Source: Prochlorococcus sp. AG-409-A19 (GTDB lineage Bacteria > Cyanobacteriota > Cyanobacteriia > PCC-6307 > Cyanobiaceae). From it: 30,031 nucleotides of DNA. The notes beneath the pieces are model-generated. The model did no database searches. It was not told where the DNA came from and was given only the letters and a program-made list of their open reading frames with translations. Position numbers and translations under genes: made by a program. This document shows, in pieces, positions 1-8,746 of the stretch; within the stretch, counting starts at the first letter, position 1, and every line of letters begins with the position of its first letter. Location of the stretch: assembly GCA_003216155.1 (NCBI GenBank), contig QCJH01000015.1, forward strand, positions 1-30,031. The letters are read 5' to 3'.

Positions 1-231
1 AGCCTTATTGATCCGTAATGGACGACCCATCATTTCTGAGCCCTGAAGAGCTTCTATGGCTGAAGACTCAGCGGTCTCATCAACCATTTCCACAAAGGCG
101 AAACCCCTTTTGCGACCTGTATCGCGTTCCAAAGGCAAGGAGCAATTAACTACCTCACCAAAGGGTGCAAATAATTCAATGACATCTTCCTGCTCAGCGC
201 GGAAGGGCAGATTGCCGACGAAAATACTCAC
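1..231 (-). CDS. RRM RNA-binding protein, 3' part beyond the window
   Basis: The visible 77 codons read as a single RNA recognition motif. The RNP-2 strand IFVGNLPF lies at residues 3-10 and an RNP-1 octamer RGFAFVEM at about 45-52, followed by the usual end of the fold (GRPLRINKA). Small single-RRM proteins are common in cyanobacteria, where family members bind RNA and are often cold-regulated; that role is known for the family and not shown here. The start is taken as GTG at 231, because an in-frame TAG lies two codons upstream and no other start is available. An AAGG sits about 12 bases upstream. The reading frame runs off the left edge, so any glycine-rich tail cannot be seen. It follows argH on the same strand after 126 bases, so it may have its own promoter. 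Confidence 0.9.
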   Translation of the reverse strand, partial: MSIFVGNLPFRAEQEDVIELFAPFGEVVNCSLPLERDTGRKRGFAFVEMVDETAESSAIEALQGSEMMGRPLRINKA

Positions 232-357
232 TTGCTAGTGGACCTTAAAGAATGGACCGATGGAACAAAAAGTTGCCATTAGTTTTTGACTCTAGAAGAA
301 ATCAATTCACTAATGACTGAAACAGAGTAAACCCCAGAGACCTTTTAATCATCCTGA

Positions 358-1761
358 TCAGGAACGGAGCCTCTTCCGCCAATAGGTCAACTGTTCCTGT
401 ACGCGCTCAAAACCAGTACCACCTTCACTGTTTCTTGAAGCAACAACATGGGTTGGCATCAACTTTTCAAAAAGGTCTGCATCGATGGATGGAGAAAATT
501 CTTTCCATGCCTTTAAATCCATATCCTTGAGCAAAATCTTTTTTGCTATACAAGCCTTGACAACTTTTCCAACAATTTGATAAGCCTCCCTAAAGGGAAT
601 GCCTTTAAAGACTAAATAATCTGCCACATCAGTTGCATTAGAAAAATCAGAGGCCACAGCAAGCGATAGGCTTTCTGATGAAAATGCCAATCCTTCTTCC
701 ATTAAAATAGACATCGCTTCCAAACAATCTCTCGTGGTTTTCACTACATCAAAAAGTGCCTCTTTATCCTCTTGGAAGTCTTTATTATATGCAAGTGGTA
801 ATCCTTTAATCATTGTCAATAGACCTTGAACATGTCCAAATACTCTTCCTGTCTTCCCTCGAACTAATTCAGGAACATCAGGATTCTTTTTCTGAGGCAT
901 CAGGCTACTACCGGTTGCACAGCGGTCGCTTAAGCGAACAAATGCAAATTCTTCACTAGACCAAAAAACAACTTCTTCAGCCAGCCTACTAAGATGAACC
1001 ATAATCAATGAAGATGCTGCAGCAAATTCAACAGCAAAGTCACGATCACTAACAGCATCTAAACTATTAGAATAAATATTGTCGAAGCCTAGTTTCTTAG
1101 CAGTTTGTTGACGATTTATAGGCACAGATGTGCCAGCTAAAGCAGCTGAACCCAAAGGTGAAATGTTAACCCTTTTTCTCACATCCTGAATGCGGTTCCT
1201 GTCTCTTTGAATCATTTCAATATAAGCAAGAAGATGATGTGATAAAGATATAGGTTGTGCACGCTGAAGATGAGTATAACCAGGAATTAAAGTGTAGAGA
1301 TGTTCTTCTGCATGCAAAAATAAAGATTGTTGAAAACGCTTCATTTCAATATCAAGCTCATCAATTCGCCTACGCAACCAAAGTCTTAAATCTGTACCTA
1401 CTTGATCATTTCTACTCCGACCAGTATGAAGTTTTTTACCTACAGATCCTAAAAGTGCAATTAAACGTCTTTCAACAGCAAAATGAATATCCTCATCTTT
1501 TATTCCTGGTTTAAAAGTACCAGATAAAGCCTCTGATCTAATAGTTTCTAGCCCATTCTCCAGCTGTATCACTTCTTCTGAAGTCAGAACACCACAATCT
1601 CCAAGCATATGAGCATGTGCAATGGAACCATCCAGATCTTCTTGTAAAAGAGTTATGTCAAAAACTATAGAAGCATTAAATTTCTCTATTGCCGGATGCA
1701 AGCCTTCATCAAATCTCTCGCTCCAAGCATCTTCTGAACCTCCTGTAACTCCAGTTGTCAT
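358..1761 (-). CDS. argH: Argininosuccinate lyase
   Basis: This enzyme splits argininosuccinate into arginine and fumarate, the last step of arginine synthesis, in the cytoplasm. The 467-residue protein has the family's usual length. The fumarase/aspartase superfamily signature [12 protein letters not shown] is at residues 284-295 and carries the catalytic serine loop. HTGRSRNDQ (112-120) and THLQRAQP (163-170) match the other two conserved blocks, the latter holding the catalytic histidine region. The start is ATG at 1761. It lies 27 bases downstream of the SpoIIE-type phosphatase gene on the same strand, so the two are probably co-transcribed as part of the nusB-ftsY series. Nothing looks damaged, and superfamily relatives such as PurB are excluded by the arginine-lyase-specific blocks. 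Confidence 0.97.
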   Translation of the reverse strand: MTTGVTGGSEDAWSERFDEGLHPAIEKFNASIVFDITLLQEDLDGSIAHAHMLGDCGVLTSEEVIQLENGLETIRSEALSGTFKPGIKDEDIHFAVERRLIALLGSVGKKLHTGRSRNDQVGTDLRLWLRRRIDELDIEMKRFQQSLFLHAEEHLYTLIPGYTHLQRAQPISLSHHLLAYIEMIQRDRNRIQDVRKRVNISPLGSAALAGTSVPINRQQTAKKLGFDNIYSNSLDAVSDRDFAVEFAAASSLIMVHLSRLAEEVVFWSSEEFAFVRLSDRCATGSSLMPQKKNPDVPELVRGKTGRVFGHVQGLLTMIKGLPLAYNKDFQEDKEALFDVVKTTRDCLEAMSILMEEGLAFSSESLSLAVASDFSNATDVADYLVFKGIPFREAYQIVGKVVKACIAKKILLKDMDLKAWKEFSPSIDADLFEKLMPTHVVASRNSEGGTGFERVQEQLTYWRKRLRS

Positions 1762-1788
1762 AACTTAAACCAACTAAAAGACTAAGTA

Positions 1789-3198
1789 TCAGGCTAAAGA
1801 AGTATGCAAAGAAGGAAGTGCCAGTTCCTCACGCACTTTCAAAACAACCATAGAGGCATCATCTTCCAAATGATGATCTTTACCTACAAATCGATCTAAA
1901 CGCTTAAAAAGCTGATCAAGAATTCCTTGAGCCCCAAAACCACCTCGACAAACCCCTTCCAACGTACTAATTAATCGAGTTTCATCAAAACGATCGCCCG
2001 TCATACCGGAAGCCTCTGTGACACCATCCGTGTAATAAAGAAGAACATCTCCTGGCTCTAACACTATTTCACCTGCTCCATAATCTGCTTCAGCTTGTAA
2101 ACCAATTAATAGGCCTGGAGCATCCAAACGACTAACACTTCTCTTCTGAGCTCGCCAAATCAAAGGTGGATTATGAGCAGCATTCGCAAAACGTAAGCGA
2201 CGGGATCGAGGATCATAATCGGAATAAAAGAGAGTTACAAACCTATGAGACTGAGCTAAATCCTCTAAAGCCAATTGATTCAAGTCATGCAATATCCGAT
2301 CAGGAGGCAAGCCACTTAATACTTCTGCTCTCAACATTCCCCTAAGCATCGTCATTAGTAATCCAGCAGGAACACCTTTGCCCATAACATCTCCAATCAC
2401 AAAAGCCCAACGTCCTCTCTCCCGCCTTCTCCCCATCAATTCAGGTCGAGTAGGCATAAAATCGTAATAATCACCACCTACTTGAAAAGCTGGTCTACAC
2501 AAAGCAGCTAATTCAATGCCCTCAATTACTGGACATTGATCTGGCAATAATTGTGCCTGAATCTCTGCACCAATACTTAATTGACGATCAACTCTTTCAT
2601 GACGCTGTAACTCTTTCAACATAAAATCATTTTCTATTGCTATGCCTGTGAGATCTGCAACTAACTGAACATGACGACGATGTACTTCACTCCAAACCAA
2701 AGAACCACCTAAATCAAAAACATAAAGACGCCCCCTTGGCCTACCGCGAGCAACCAAAGAAGTAGCAAAAATTGCCGAGGTAGTCATATGTCGCTGTACT
2801 AACTGATCAAGTAAATCGACTTGAGATTCATCATTAGCAAAACCAGCATTCATAAATGTTTCCACTGAACCTAATTGCCTCAACAATTCCTGAGAATGAT
2901 CAACAGGAATTATGTGAAGCTGTTCTCGCCAAAGCCGACCATCAGATGCAAAAGGAACTAACAAAGCACCATCAACACCAACCAAGCGAGAAGCAACAAC
3001 GGGCACCAATTCAAGAAACCGGTGCAAGTTGGTAAAGCTTCTTAAAGCAAAGCCCAAGGAGATCAATAACTCCTGATTACGACGTTGCTCCTTTGACAAG
3101 CTATCCAACAATTCACGCAATGATGCAGATACAGATGGCAATTGCGCAGATGAATTAAATGAACGTATTGGATGTCTCCCTGGTGGCTTGTTGCTCAC
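1789..3198 (-). CDS. GAF-SpoIIE (PP2C-type) serine phosphatase, RsbU-like
   Basis: The 469-residue protein has a probable GAF-type sensor region at about residues 50-190 and a SpoIIE/PP2C-like phosphatase domain at about 205-455. Metal-binding motifs are visible: GGDYYDF (241-247), GDVMGKG (269-275), YYTDGVTEA (388-396) and DDAS (446-449), which together supply the acidic residues expected for two Mn/Mg ions. In other bacteria such proteins dephosphorylate anti-sigma-factor antagonists. No partner-switch genes (anti-sigma kinase or antagonist) are next to it here, so the target is unknown. The start is GTG at 3198; an ATG just upstream is out of frame. No membrane segment is seen, so it should be cytoplasmic. 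It sits 57 bases after ftsY and 27 bases before argH on the same strand. Confidence 0.88.
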   Translation of the reverse strand: MSNKPPGRHPIRSFNSSAQLPSVSASLRELLDSLSKEQRRNQELLISLGFALRSFTNLHRFLELVPVVASRLVGVDGALLVPFASDGRLWREQLHIIPVDHSQELLRQLGSVETFMNAGFANDESQVDLLDQLVQRHMTTSAIFATSLVARGRPRGRLYVFDLGGSLVWSEVHRRHVQLVADLTGIAIENDFMLKELQRHERVDRQLSIGAEIQAQLLPDQCPVIEGIELAALCRPAFQVGGDYYDFMPTRPELMGRRRERGRWAFVIGDVMGKGVPAGLLMTMLRGMLRAEVLSGLPPDRILHDLNQLALEDLAQSHRFVTLFYSDYDPRSRRLRFANAAHNPPLIWRAQKRSVSRLDAPGLLIGLQAEADYGAGEIVLEPGDVLLYYTDGVTEASGMTGDRFDETRLISTLEGVCRGGFGAQGILDQLFKRLDRFVGKDHHLEDDASMVVLKVREELALPSLHTSLA

Positions 3199-3255
3199 GA
3201 CATCACCACTTTGAATCTAGAAACGTAGCAAAATATTCAGCAAGAGTCTGAAAAA

Positions 3256-4656
3256 TCAACGTCTAGCTAAAAGGGCTTCAACAAATTCGAAACTACTGAA
3301 AGGCCTCAAATCTCTTATCCCTTCACCAGCACCAATAAAACGAATTGGAAGCTTTGCCTCTGATGCGACAGCTAACGCAACGCCCCCACGAGAGCTTCCA
3401 TCAAGCTTAGTGATTACAACACCTGTCAACTTTGCTGCTTCAGCAAAAGCCAAAGCTTGCCGCAATCCGTTTTGTCCTTGACTTGCATCCAACACCAATA
3501 ATGATTCAACTCTTGCCTCAGGCGCCAAGCGATCAATAATTCTCCTCACTTTGCCTAATTCCTCCATAAGATTATGTTTTGTTTGCAATCTTCCAGCCGT
3601 ATCAACTAAAACCAAATCAATATTTTTAGATTTTGCAGCTCCAATAGCATCAAAAACAACAGCAGCAGGATCCGCATTTGCACAATTATTAGCAATAACT
3701 GGTACTCCACTTCTATCTCCCCAAATCTGAACTTGTTCAACTGCAGCTGCTCTAAAAGTATCTGCTGCAGCTATTAAAGATGAATACCCACTTCGAACAG
3801 CTAAATTGGCTAATTTACCTAAAGTAGTAGTTTTACCGACGCCATTAACACCTACCATTAACCATATATTTAATTGTCCTCTTTTAGGCACTAATAAATC
3901 AATGCCAGAATCTTTAATAGGTGCATCGATTAAATTACATAATTGCTTCTTAAGAAAACGAATTCCTTCTTCTGGATCTACAATTTCTTCATTCATAAGA
4001 GATCTTAATGCATCAAGTACTTGATCCGTAGCTTGAACTCCAGCATCAGCTCTTAGCAATAATGTTTCTAAATCATCCAGGATTTCAGGAGTAAGTGGGT
4101 CATCACCCAGATTATCTAGCAAACCTTTAACGAAACCTTTTCTTGTCTTTTCTAAACCTCTCCTTAATCTAGTTAACCAATCAATTTCATCTATAGAGAT
4201 CTCCTCAGATTTACGACCTTGCGCTGAAAGAACCTCTGCAGACCAAGTGAATGAATCATCAAAATCTCCGAGTATAGCTTTCTCAGCAGCAGATGTTGAT
4301 TGAGAAAGATCACTAGGCTTTAATTGAGTTTCTAGAGAGTTTTTTTCATCATTAATTTTTACTTCCTGCTTTAATTCGTCTTCAATCAAAGAATCTTCTT
4401 CTAACGATTTTATTACTTCAGGATCAGAATTTATACTTAAATCGGAGGTTGGCTTTTCAGAATTACTATTATCTTTCTCTTGCTGATCTTTAAGTCTTGC
4501 ATATGCCTTCCGTGCCCATTCTAAAGGATCTTCTTCTAAATTTGAATCGCCTTCTAACTGAAGGTTAGATTCATCCTTTGTAGGCGAATTTGAAAGTCTA
4601 GACTCTCTAATATCATTAGAGTCACTTACTTCCCTCTTAAAACCGTCGTAAATCAT
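3256..4656 (-). CDS. ftsY: Signal recognition particle receptor FtsY
   Basis: FtsY is the SRP-dependent GTPase that docks ribosome-nascent chain complexes at the membrane. The 466-residue protein has an acidic, low-complexity N-terminal region (about 1-150, rich in Asp, Glu, Ser and Lys), then the NG domain. The P-loop GVNGVGKT is at 269-276, DTAGR at 352-356, TKLDG at 416-420 and the closing GAGEGIRDLRPF at 442-453. The long acidic A-region separates it from Ffh, which instead carries a methionine-rich C-terminal domain that is absent here. The ATG start at 4656 shares one base with the nusB stop (TAATG), which implies translational coupling. Confidence 0.97.
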   Translation of the reverse strand: MIYDGFKREVSDSNDIRESRLSNSPTKDESNLQLEGDSNLEEDPLEWARKAYARLKDQQEKDNSNSEKPTSDLSINSDPEVIKSLEEDSLIEDELKQEVKINDEKNSLETQLKPSDLSQSTSAAEKAILGDFDDSFTWSAEVLSAQGRKSEEISIDEIDWLTRLRRGLEKTRKGFVKGLLDNLGDDPLTPEILDDLETLLLRADAGVQATDQVLDALRSLMNEEIVDPEEGIRFLKKQLCNLIDAPIKDSGIDLLVPKRGQLNIWLMVGVNGVGKTTTLGKLANLAVRSGYSSLIAAADTFRAAAVEQVQIWGDRSGVPVIANNCANADPAAVVFDAIGAAKSKNIDLVLVDTAGRLQTKHNLMEELGKVRRIIDRLAPEARVESLLVLDASQGQNGLRQALAFAEAAKLTGVVITKLDGSSRGGVALAVASEAKLPIRFIGAGEGIRDLRPFSSFEFVEALLARR

Positions 4657-5291
4657 TAAACAAAACTAGGGGTTGAGGCATTCTGCAATCTACGCAAAAC
4701 TCCATTAATCATTCGTCGACCTTGATCATCACTATATTTATTGGCTAGCTCTACTGCCTCATTACATGCAACGGCTGCTGGCGTTCCTAAAAATTTTATA
4801 TCTACAAAAGCTATTCTTAGAATATCACGATCTATACGAGGTAGTCTCTTCAATCTCCAACCTTCCATTACATCATCCAAACTTTGATCAATATTAGCAA
4901 CTTGTTCAAGAACTAAACTTGCACGTTTCATTGCTCCATTGCGTATCTCATTTTGATCACTTAAAGCTATTAGGCGTGGCAATTCTAAGCTAATTGAAAG
5001 TCCATTCAAAATCTTTTCAGCCTCTTGAATACATAATTGTAAATGATTACGGACTAAAGGAACAGCAGGCTTATCTAGTTCTTGTAACTCACTATCCAAT
5101 AAATGTTGTTGAGCATTTTCTAATTCTTCGGCACAATTATCTAAGCCTTCACGCCAATATTGTAATAGACTATCTAAAGCTTTTTGCAATAAATCATCTA
5201 ATGTAAGTTCATGAAGCAATTTACTTTCAGCATCTGATATCTGACCCAAGATTAGAAGTGCTAATTCTCTTGACGTTGTTCGAGATTGCAT
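4656..5291 (-). CDS. nusB: Transcription antitermination factor NusB
   Basis: NusB pairs with NusE (S10) on boxA RNA in ribosomal RNA antitermination. The C-terminal half carries the family's conserved helices: RIDRDILRIA, then GTPAAVACNEAVELA, then a closing block (GRRMINGVLRRL). At 211 residues it is clearly longer than the roughly 140 of E. coli NusB, owing to an insertion of about 70 mostly helical residues after the first helix. I recall this as usual in cyanobacteria. I chose the ATG at 5291 over a TTG at 5303 because GAGG lies at 5298-5301 with a 6-base spacing, and because MQSRTTSREL is the expected N-terminus. The stop overlaps the ftsY start by one base, and the gene lies 23 bases after the DUF502 gene. 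Confidence 0.9.
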   Translation of the reverse strand: MQSRTTSRELALLILGQISDAESKLLHELTLDDLLQKALDSLLQYWREGLDNCAEELENAQQHLLDSELQELDKPAVPLVRNHLQLCIQEAEKILNGLSISLELPRLIALSDQNEIRNGAMKRASLVLEQVANIDQSLDDVMEGWRLKRLPRIDRDILRIAFVDIKFLGTPAAVACNEAVELANKYSDDQGRRMINGVLRRLQNASTPSFV

Positions 5292-5314
5292 TATAGGCCT
5301 CAAAACTTAAAATC

Positions 5315-6055
5315 TCACGCTCTAGATGAAGAGGCTGGGGTAGCCCTTAACTGAGCGAATAAACTAGAAAAACTTCTATTTGCAGGAGCTTCTCTATCAT
5401 CTGGATTTACAATTCCTGCAGAAATTATTGTTTTAAAAGCATCCTCTACCGAAATATTTAAATCACGAACAGAAGACTCAGGAACAAGGGTATACCAGCC
5501 TGTAGTTGGATTAGGCGCTGTTGGTATAAAAACGCTAAGAAGAGGTTGATCTAAATCAGATTGTAAAGATGGTCCCACAGAACCAGTGACAAAGCCAACA
5601 CTAAACAAGCCTTCTCTCGGATATTCAACCAGTACAACTCTACGAAAACGTTTTGAATTACCACTTAAAAAAGTTTCCAATAATTGTTTCAAAGTCTTAT
5701 AAACCGAACCAGCCAAAGGAATGCGCGAAAGTGTCCCCTCACCAAATTCCAACAACCAACGACCCACTATATTCCTTGCCATCAGGCCTATCAAAAGAAT
5801 CCCTAACAAAGGAACCGTGAGACCTAGAGCAAGATTTATAAGATCTTGAAGAAAAGGATTAAGAGTAATAAAGGGATTGAGCTGCTTAGGTATAGAAGTC
5901 AGAAAGGCTAGTACAAATCTACTAACTATTGTAGACAGCCAAATGGTTGTGGCCAAAGGAATAACCACCAATAAGCCAGCTATCAGATCATTCTTGAGAT
6001 CTTGTTGCAGCCTTGCGCTCAAAGGCAGATCTTGTCTGGGATTGGACTGGACCAA
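5315..6055 (-). CDS. DUF502 family membrane protein
   Basis: The 246-residue protein matches the DUF502 family. Two strongly hydrophobic segments are visible, at about residues 24-50 (a run with GLLVVIPLATTIWL) and 70-92 (with GLTVPLLGILLIGLMA). They are followed by the family-typical GRWLLEFGEGTLSRIPLAG block and a soluble C-terminal region containing PTAPNPTTGWYTLVPE. The molecular function is unknown; such proteins are widespread in cyanobacteria and plants. The start is TTG at 6055, giving an N-terminus of MVQSNPRQD; there is no in-frame ATG and no clear ribosome binding site. It is the first gene after a 72-base gap that contains a promoter-like sequence and a dyad, and it probably leads the nusB-ftsY-phosphatase-argH group. 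Confidence 0.85.
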   Translation of the reverse strand: MVQSNPRQDLPLSARLQQDLKNDLIAGLLVVIPLATTIWLSTIVSRFVLAFLTSIPKQLNPFITLNPFLQDLINLALGLTVPLLGILLIGLMARNIVGRWLLEFGEGTLSRIPLAGSVYKTLKQLLETFLSGNSKRFRRVVLVEYPREGLFSVGFVTGSVGPSLQSDLDQPLLSVFIPTAPNPTTGWYTLVPESSVRDLNISVEDAFKTIISAGIVNPDDREAPANRSFSSLFAQLRATPASSSRA

Positions 6056-6065
6056 TTATCGTTAG

Positions 6066-6085
6066 ATAGGTTAGACAAAACCTAT
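6066..6085. repeat. 7-bp perfect inverted repeat overlapping the promoter
   Basis: ATAGGTT (6066-6072) and AACCTAT (6079-6085) form a perfect 7-bp dyad around a 6-base centre. It covers the candidate -10 box and part of the spacer. No T-run follows on the minus strand, so it does not look like an intrinsic terminator for the gene upstream; an operator or a chance dyad are the options. Confidence 0.45.
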
Positions 6086-6098
6086 TCTATTCTGTCAA
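6070..6098 (-). promoter_or_regulatory. Candidate sigma70-type promoter for the DUF502-nusB-ftsY group
   Basis: On the minus strand a perfect TTGACA (6093-6098) is followed, after 17 bases, by TCTAAC (6070-6075), a four-of-six match to TATAAT. The predicted transcription start near 6063 would leave only about 8 bases before the TTG start of the DUF502 gene. Either the leader is very short or the true translation start is slightly downstream. Assigned from sequence alone. Confidence 0.4.
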
Positions 6099-6127
6099 AG
6101 CGAGAATCAAAAGACTTTTAAAGCGTT

Positions 6128-6841
6128 TCAAGCAAAAACCAGTAACGCAAGACAGATGAAAGCGACAAGAAGAATGAGTAAAGAGACGGTTCCTCCTAAC
6201 CATTTTTGATTTCTAGCCGCATCATATTCTTGCTGTTCTTTTTGCAATTTCTGCTTAATAATTGAAACTTGTTGATTCACTAATTTACGTGCAGCATTTT
6301 TTTTCTCTGAAACAGAAGCATTTATAGGCAATTGACCAACCTGTACCAATTGACCACCAAGCTCTTCCAAAGCTTGTGGACTAACAAGCTGTTGATTAAC
6401 GAGTTCAAATTGAAAACGTTTTTGGTCTAATGACTTGCTTGATCGAAAAGAAAACATATGATTAACATAGACAGAGAAAGGAATTAATAAAAAAGTTATT
6501 ATTACGAAAAAAACTGACACAACAAATATCAATACACCAAAAATGGATTTGGACTTAACAAGTGAATCCATTTTATGGCCAATTAACATTATAAGTAAAC
6601 CTATAATCCCCATAGATGCTCGATTCACAAATCTATCGATTAGCAATTGATGAAAAGTAGAATCATGCCAATCTGCCCCAAAAAGAACAAGAAACATTTG
6701 GAACAAAAATAATAAAACCAAACTTAAACCAACCCAAAGGGTCAAATGGCTAAATTTATTGGATGGACTAATTTGTTTCAAGGCGTTTAACAAGCGAAAA
6801 TAGGTAAAGAGACTCAGACTTAAGCTTGGCAGATTTTTCAA
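6128..6841 (-). CDS. Four-pass membrane protein, HpsJ-like (tentative)
   Basis: The 237-residue protein has hydrophobic segments at about residues 35-56, 72-86, 96-122 and 214-236, and a charged, helical Gln/Lys/Glu-rich stretch at about 145-212. This layout of three membrane passes, a cytoplasm- or lumen-facing helical region and a C-terminal pass is what I associate with cyanobacterial proteins labelled HpsJ family. The name comes from hormogonium polysaccharide work in filamentous species, so the role in a unicellular organism is unknown. The longest frame starts at TTG 6841 and is closed upstream by TGA. There is no ATG near the N-terminus; later TTG codons are possible starts, and no ribosome binding site decides between them. 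It lies head to head with queG with essentially no space between. Confidence 0.65.
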   Translation of the reverse strand: MKNLPSLSLSLFTYFRLLNALKQISPSNKFSHLTLWVGLSLVLLFLFQMFLVLFGADWHDSTFHQLLIDRFVNRASMGIIGLLIMLIGHKMDSLVKSKSIFGVLIFVVSVFFVIITFLLIPFSVYVNHMFSFRSSKSLDQKRFQFELVNQQLVSPQALEELGGQLVQVGQLPINASVSEKKNAARKLVNQQVSIIKQKLQKEQQEYDAARNQKWLGGTVSLLILLVAFICLALLVFA

Positions 6842-6861
6842 CCATCAAAAGTCAGGATGAA

Positions 6862-7785
6862 TTGAGCAAAAAACTCAAGGAAGAAGCAATGAAACAAGGT
6901 TTTAATCCTGTAGGAATAGCACGCATACCCGGGAGCTCAAGACTTCGACTACGCAACGCCGCTTTAGAAAGATGGCTAAACGAGGGTCATCAAGCAGACA
7001 TGGATTGGATGAAAGCTCCTGCACGTAAACAGATAAAGGATCTATTAGAAGGTGTTAACAGTCTTTTAGCAGTAGGGCTGAACTATTACGTAGACTCCAG
7101 AAAACAACAAGGGAGCTTATCTATAGGAAAATATGCATGGGGAGAAGACTATCACACAGTAGTTAGAAAAAGATTAAAAAAGATTGGTATCTGGCTTGAG
7201 AAACACAGACCAAATTGCAAATGGAAAGTATGTGTTGACACTTCGCCTCTCTTAGACAAAGCATGGGCAGAAGAAGCTGGACTAGGTTGGATTGGGAAAA
7301 ATAGCAACTTAATAAACAAAAAAAAAGGCTCATGGATAGTTATTGGTCATTTGCTTTGTACTGAATCTCTTACCCCAGATAAACCTGCTGAATCTCTTTG
7401 TGGAAAGTGTCAGTTATGTATAGAGGCATGTCCAACAAAAGCAATACAAGAGCCTTTTGTAATTAATTCACGTAAATGCCTGGCATATCACAATATCGAA
7501 AACCGCAATCCAGAGCTTCCGCAAAAAATAAAAGAATCTATTGGTCCTTGGATAGCTGGTTGCGACATTTGCCAAGATATTTGTCCATGGAATCAAAATG
7601 ACCTTATTTCCAGTCAAGACCCAGCCACACAACCAAAAAGTTGGGTTATCAACCTAACCAAAGAACAAGCATTAAAATGGGATGACGATACTTGGAGTAA
7701 AAAATTAAAAGGTTCAGCACTAAAACGTATCAAACCATGGATGTGGAGAAGAAATGCACTGGCAACCCAAGAAACAAACAAATGA
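6862..7785 (+). CDS. queG: Epoxyqueuosine reductase
   Basis: QueG reduces epoxyqueuosine to queuosine in tRNA, using cobalamin and two [4Fe-4S] clusters. The ferredoxin-like cluster motifs are both visible: CGKCQLCIEACP (from about residue 180) and CDICQDICPWN (from about 234), with another cysteine at about 206. The VDTSPLLDKAWAE block (Asp at about 126) matches the conserved aspartate proposed to act in catalysis. I place the start at TTG 6862 (307 residues), which has AGGA at 6854-6857. The longer frame from TTG 6826 lacks a ribosome binding site and would overlap the opposite gene's start. An ATG at 6889 leaves too little protein before GFNPVGIA. The stop overlaps the next gene's start (ATGA). 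Confidence 0.93.
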   Translation: MSKKLKEEAMKQGFNPVGIARIPGSSRLRLRNAALERWLNEGHQADMDWMKAPARKQIKDLLEGVNSLLAVGLNYYVDSRKQQGSLSIGKYAWGEDYHTVVRKRLKKIGIWLEKHRPNCKWKVCVDTSPLLDKAWAEEAGLGWIGKNSNLINKKKGSWIVIGHLLCTESLTPDKPAESLCGKCQLCIEACPTKAIQEPFVINSRKCLAYHNIENRNPELPQKIKESIGPWIAGCDICQDICPWNQNDLISSQDPATQPKSWVINLTKEQALKWDDDTWSKKLKGSALKRIKPWMWRRNALATQETNK

Positions 7786-8663
7786 TTGAATTCCAAAGAC
7801 AATCAAAAAAATCCCAAGGATTAATTCTAGGCCTTTTAATAGCCTTAAATTCTATATTTTTTCCAAGCCCAATACATTCTTTTATTCCATATGTCTATGA
7901 ACCTAATCCAAAAGAACTGAAAAGAACTGGTATTAGTATTGGCCGTACTGCCATTCAATTACTAGAAATAGGCCAACCTAAAGAAGCTCTTAGACTTGCA
8001 TTATTAGCAATACGATTAAACTCTCAAGATGATAGATTGTGGGCAATTCTTGCAGAAGCACAACTAAGAAATGATCAATTAAATCAAGCTAGTAAATCGT
8101 TAAATGCAGCCAAGACAATTAATCCCAAAAAAGCTGGCATTTGGTTTGCTGAAGGCTCATTAGAAATAATTAAAAAAAATCCTAAAAAAGCAATAAAATT
8201 AATAAAAACTGGATTAACTATAGATTCAAAAAATGCAAATGCCTATTTTCATCTGGGAAATGCAAACATCATGCAAAAAAAGTACAAACAAGCGTTAAGA
8301 GCCTTTGAAAAAGCTGTAGAATTAAAGCCTACATTTTGGGAAGCATTAAATAATCAAGGACTAATTCTTTTCGAACAGAAAAAAATAGAACGAGCTATCT
8401 CTACATGGGAAGCGGTTCTAGAAATAGAAATGAATGCAGAACCAATGCTAGCTTTAGCTGCAGCTTTAAATTTTATAAATTCAAAAGATTTAGAATCAAT
8501 CTCACTGGCAACCAACGCATTAACAAAAAATCCTAATTACATTTCCCAAGAACACCAACGATCACAGCTATGGGGCAATAGCCTACGTAAAGCAACGAAA
8601 GCACTTCTTAGAAAACCTGAATTGCAAACAATCGTAGAACGTGCATTAGCAAATTCTGATTAA
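7782..8663 (+). CDS. TPR repeat protein with N-terminal signal or anchor
   Basis: I start this gene at ATG 7782, whose last bases overlap the queG TGA (ATGA). A longer frame from 7737 would add 15 residues inside queG and looks artificial. The 293-residue product has a basic N-terminus, then a hydrophobic stretch (LILGLLIALNSIFF, about residues 14-27) ending in small residues, which suggests export or membrane anchoring. The rest consists of about five tetratricopeptide repeats, with typical motifs such as NAYFHLGNANIMQKKYKQAL and WEALNNQGLILFEQKK. Such repeats mediate protein binding; photosystem assembly factors are among cyanobacterial examples, but nothing here identifies the partner. The queG coupling shows co-expression and not necessarily a shared pathway. 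Confidence 0.82.
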   Translation: MIEFQRQSKKSQGLILGLLIALNSIFFPSPIHSFIPYVYEPNPKELKRTGISIGRTAIQLLEIGQPKEALRLALLAIRLNSQDDRLWAILAEAQLRNDQLNQASKSLNAAKTINPKKAGIWFAEGSLEIIKKNPKKAIKLIKTGLTIDSKNANAYFHLGNANIMQKKYKQALRAFEKAVELKPTFWEALNNQGLILFEQKKIERAISTWEAVLEIEMNAEPMLALAAALNFINSKDLESISLATNALTKNPNYISQEHQRSQLWGNSLRKATKALLRKPELQTIVERALANSD

Positions 8664-8746
8664 ACCTCAATTCATTGGACAAAAGCTGTTCAACAAGCAA
8701 TAAATATGTAGGCTTAACACTTTCCGCCCTCTAATCCACAAACAGG

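Noticed and set aside
56..238. 60-codon open frame on the plus strand at the left edge
   Set aside because: The opposite strand encodes a clear RRM protein over the same bases.
7737..7781. Longer start for the TPR gene inside queG
   Set aside because: The ATG at 7782 overlaps the queG stop as ATGA and directly precedes the basic and hydrophobic export segment; the extra 15 residues are queG sequence in another frame.
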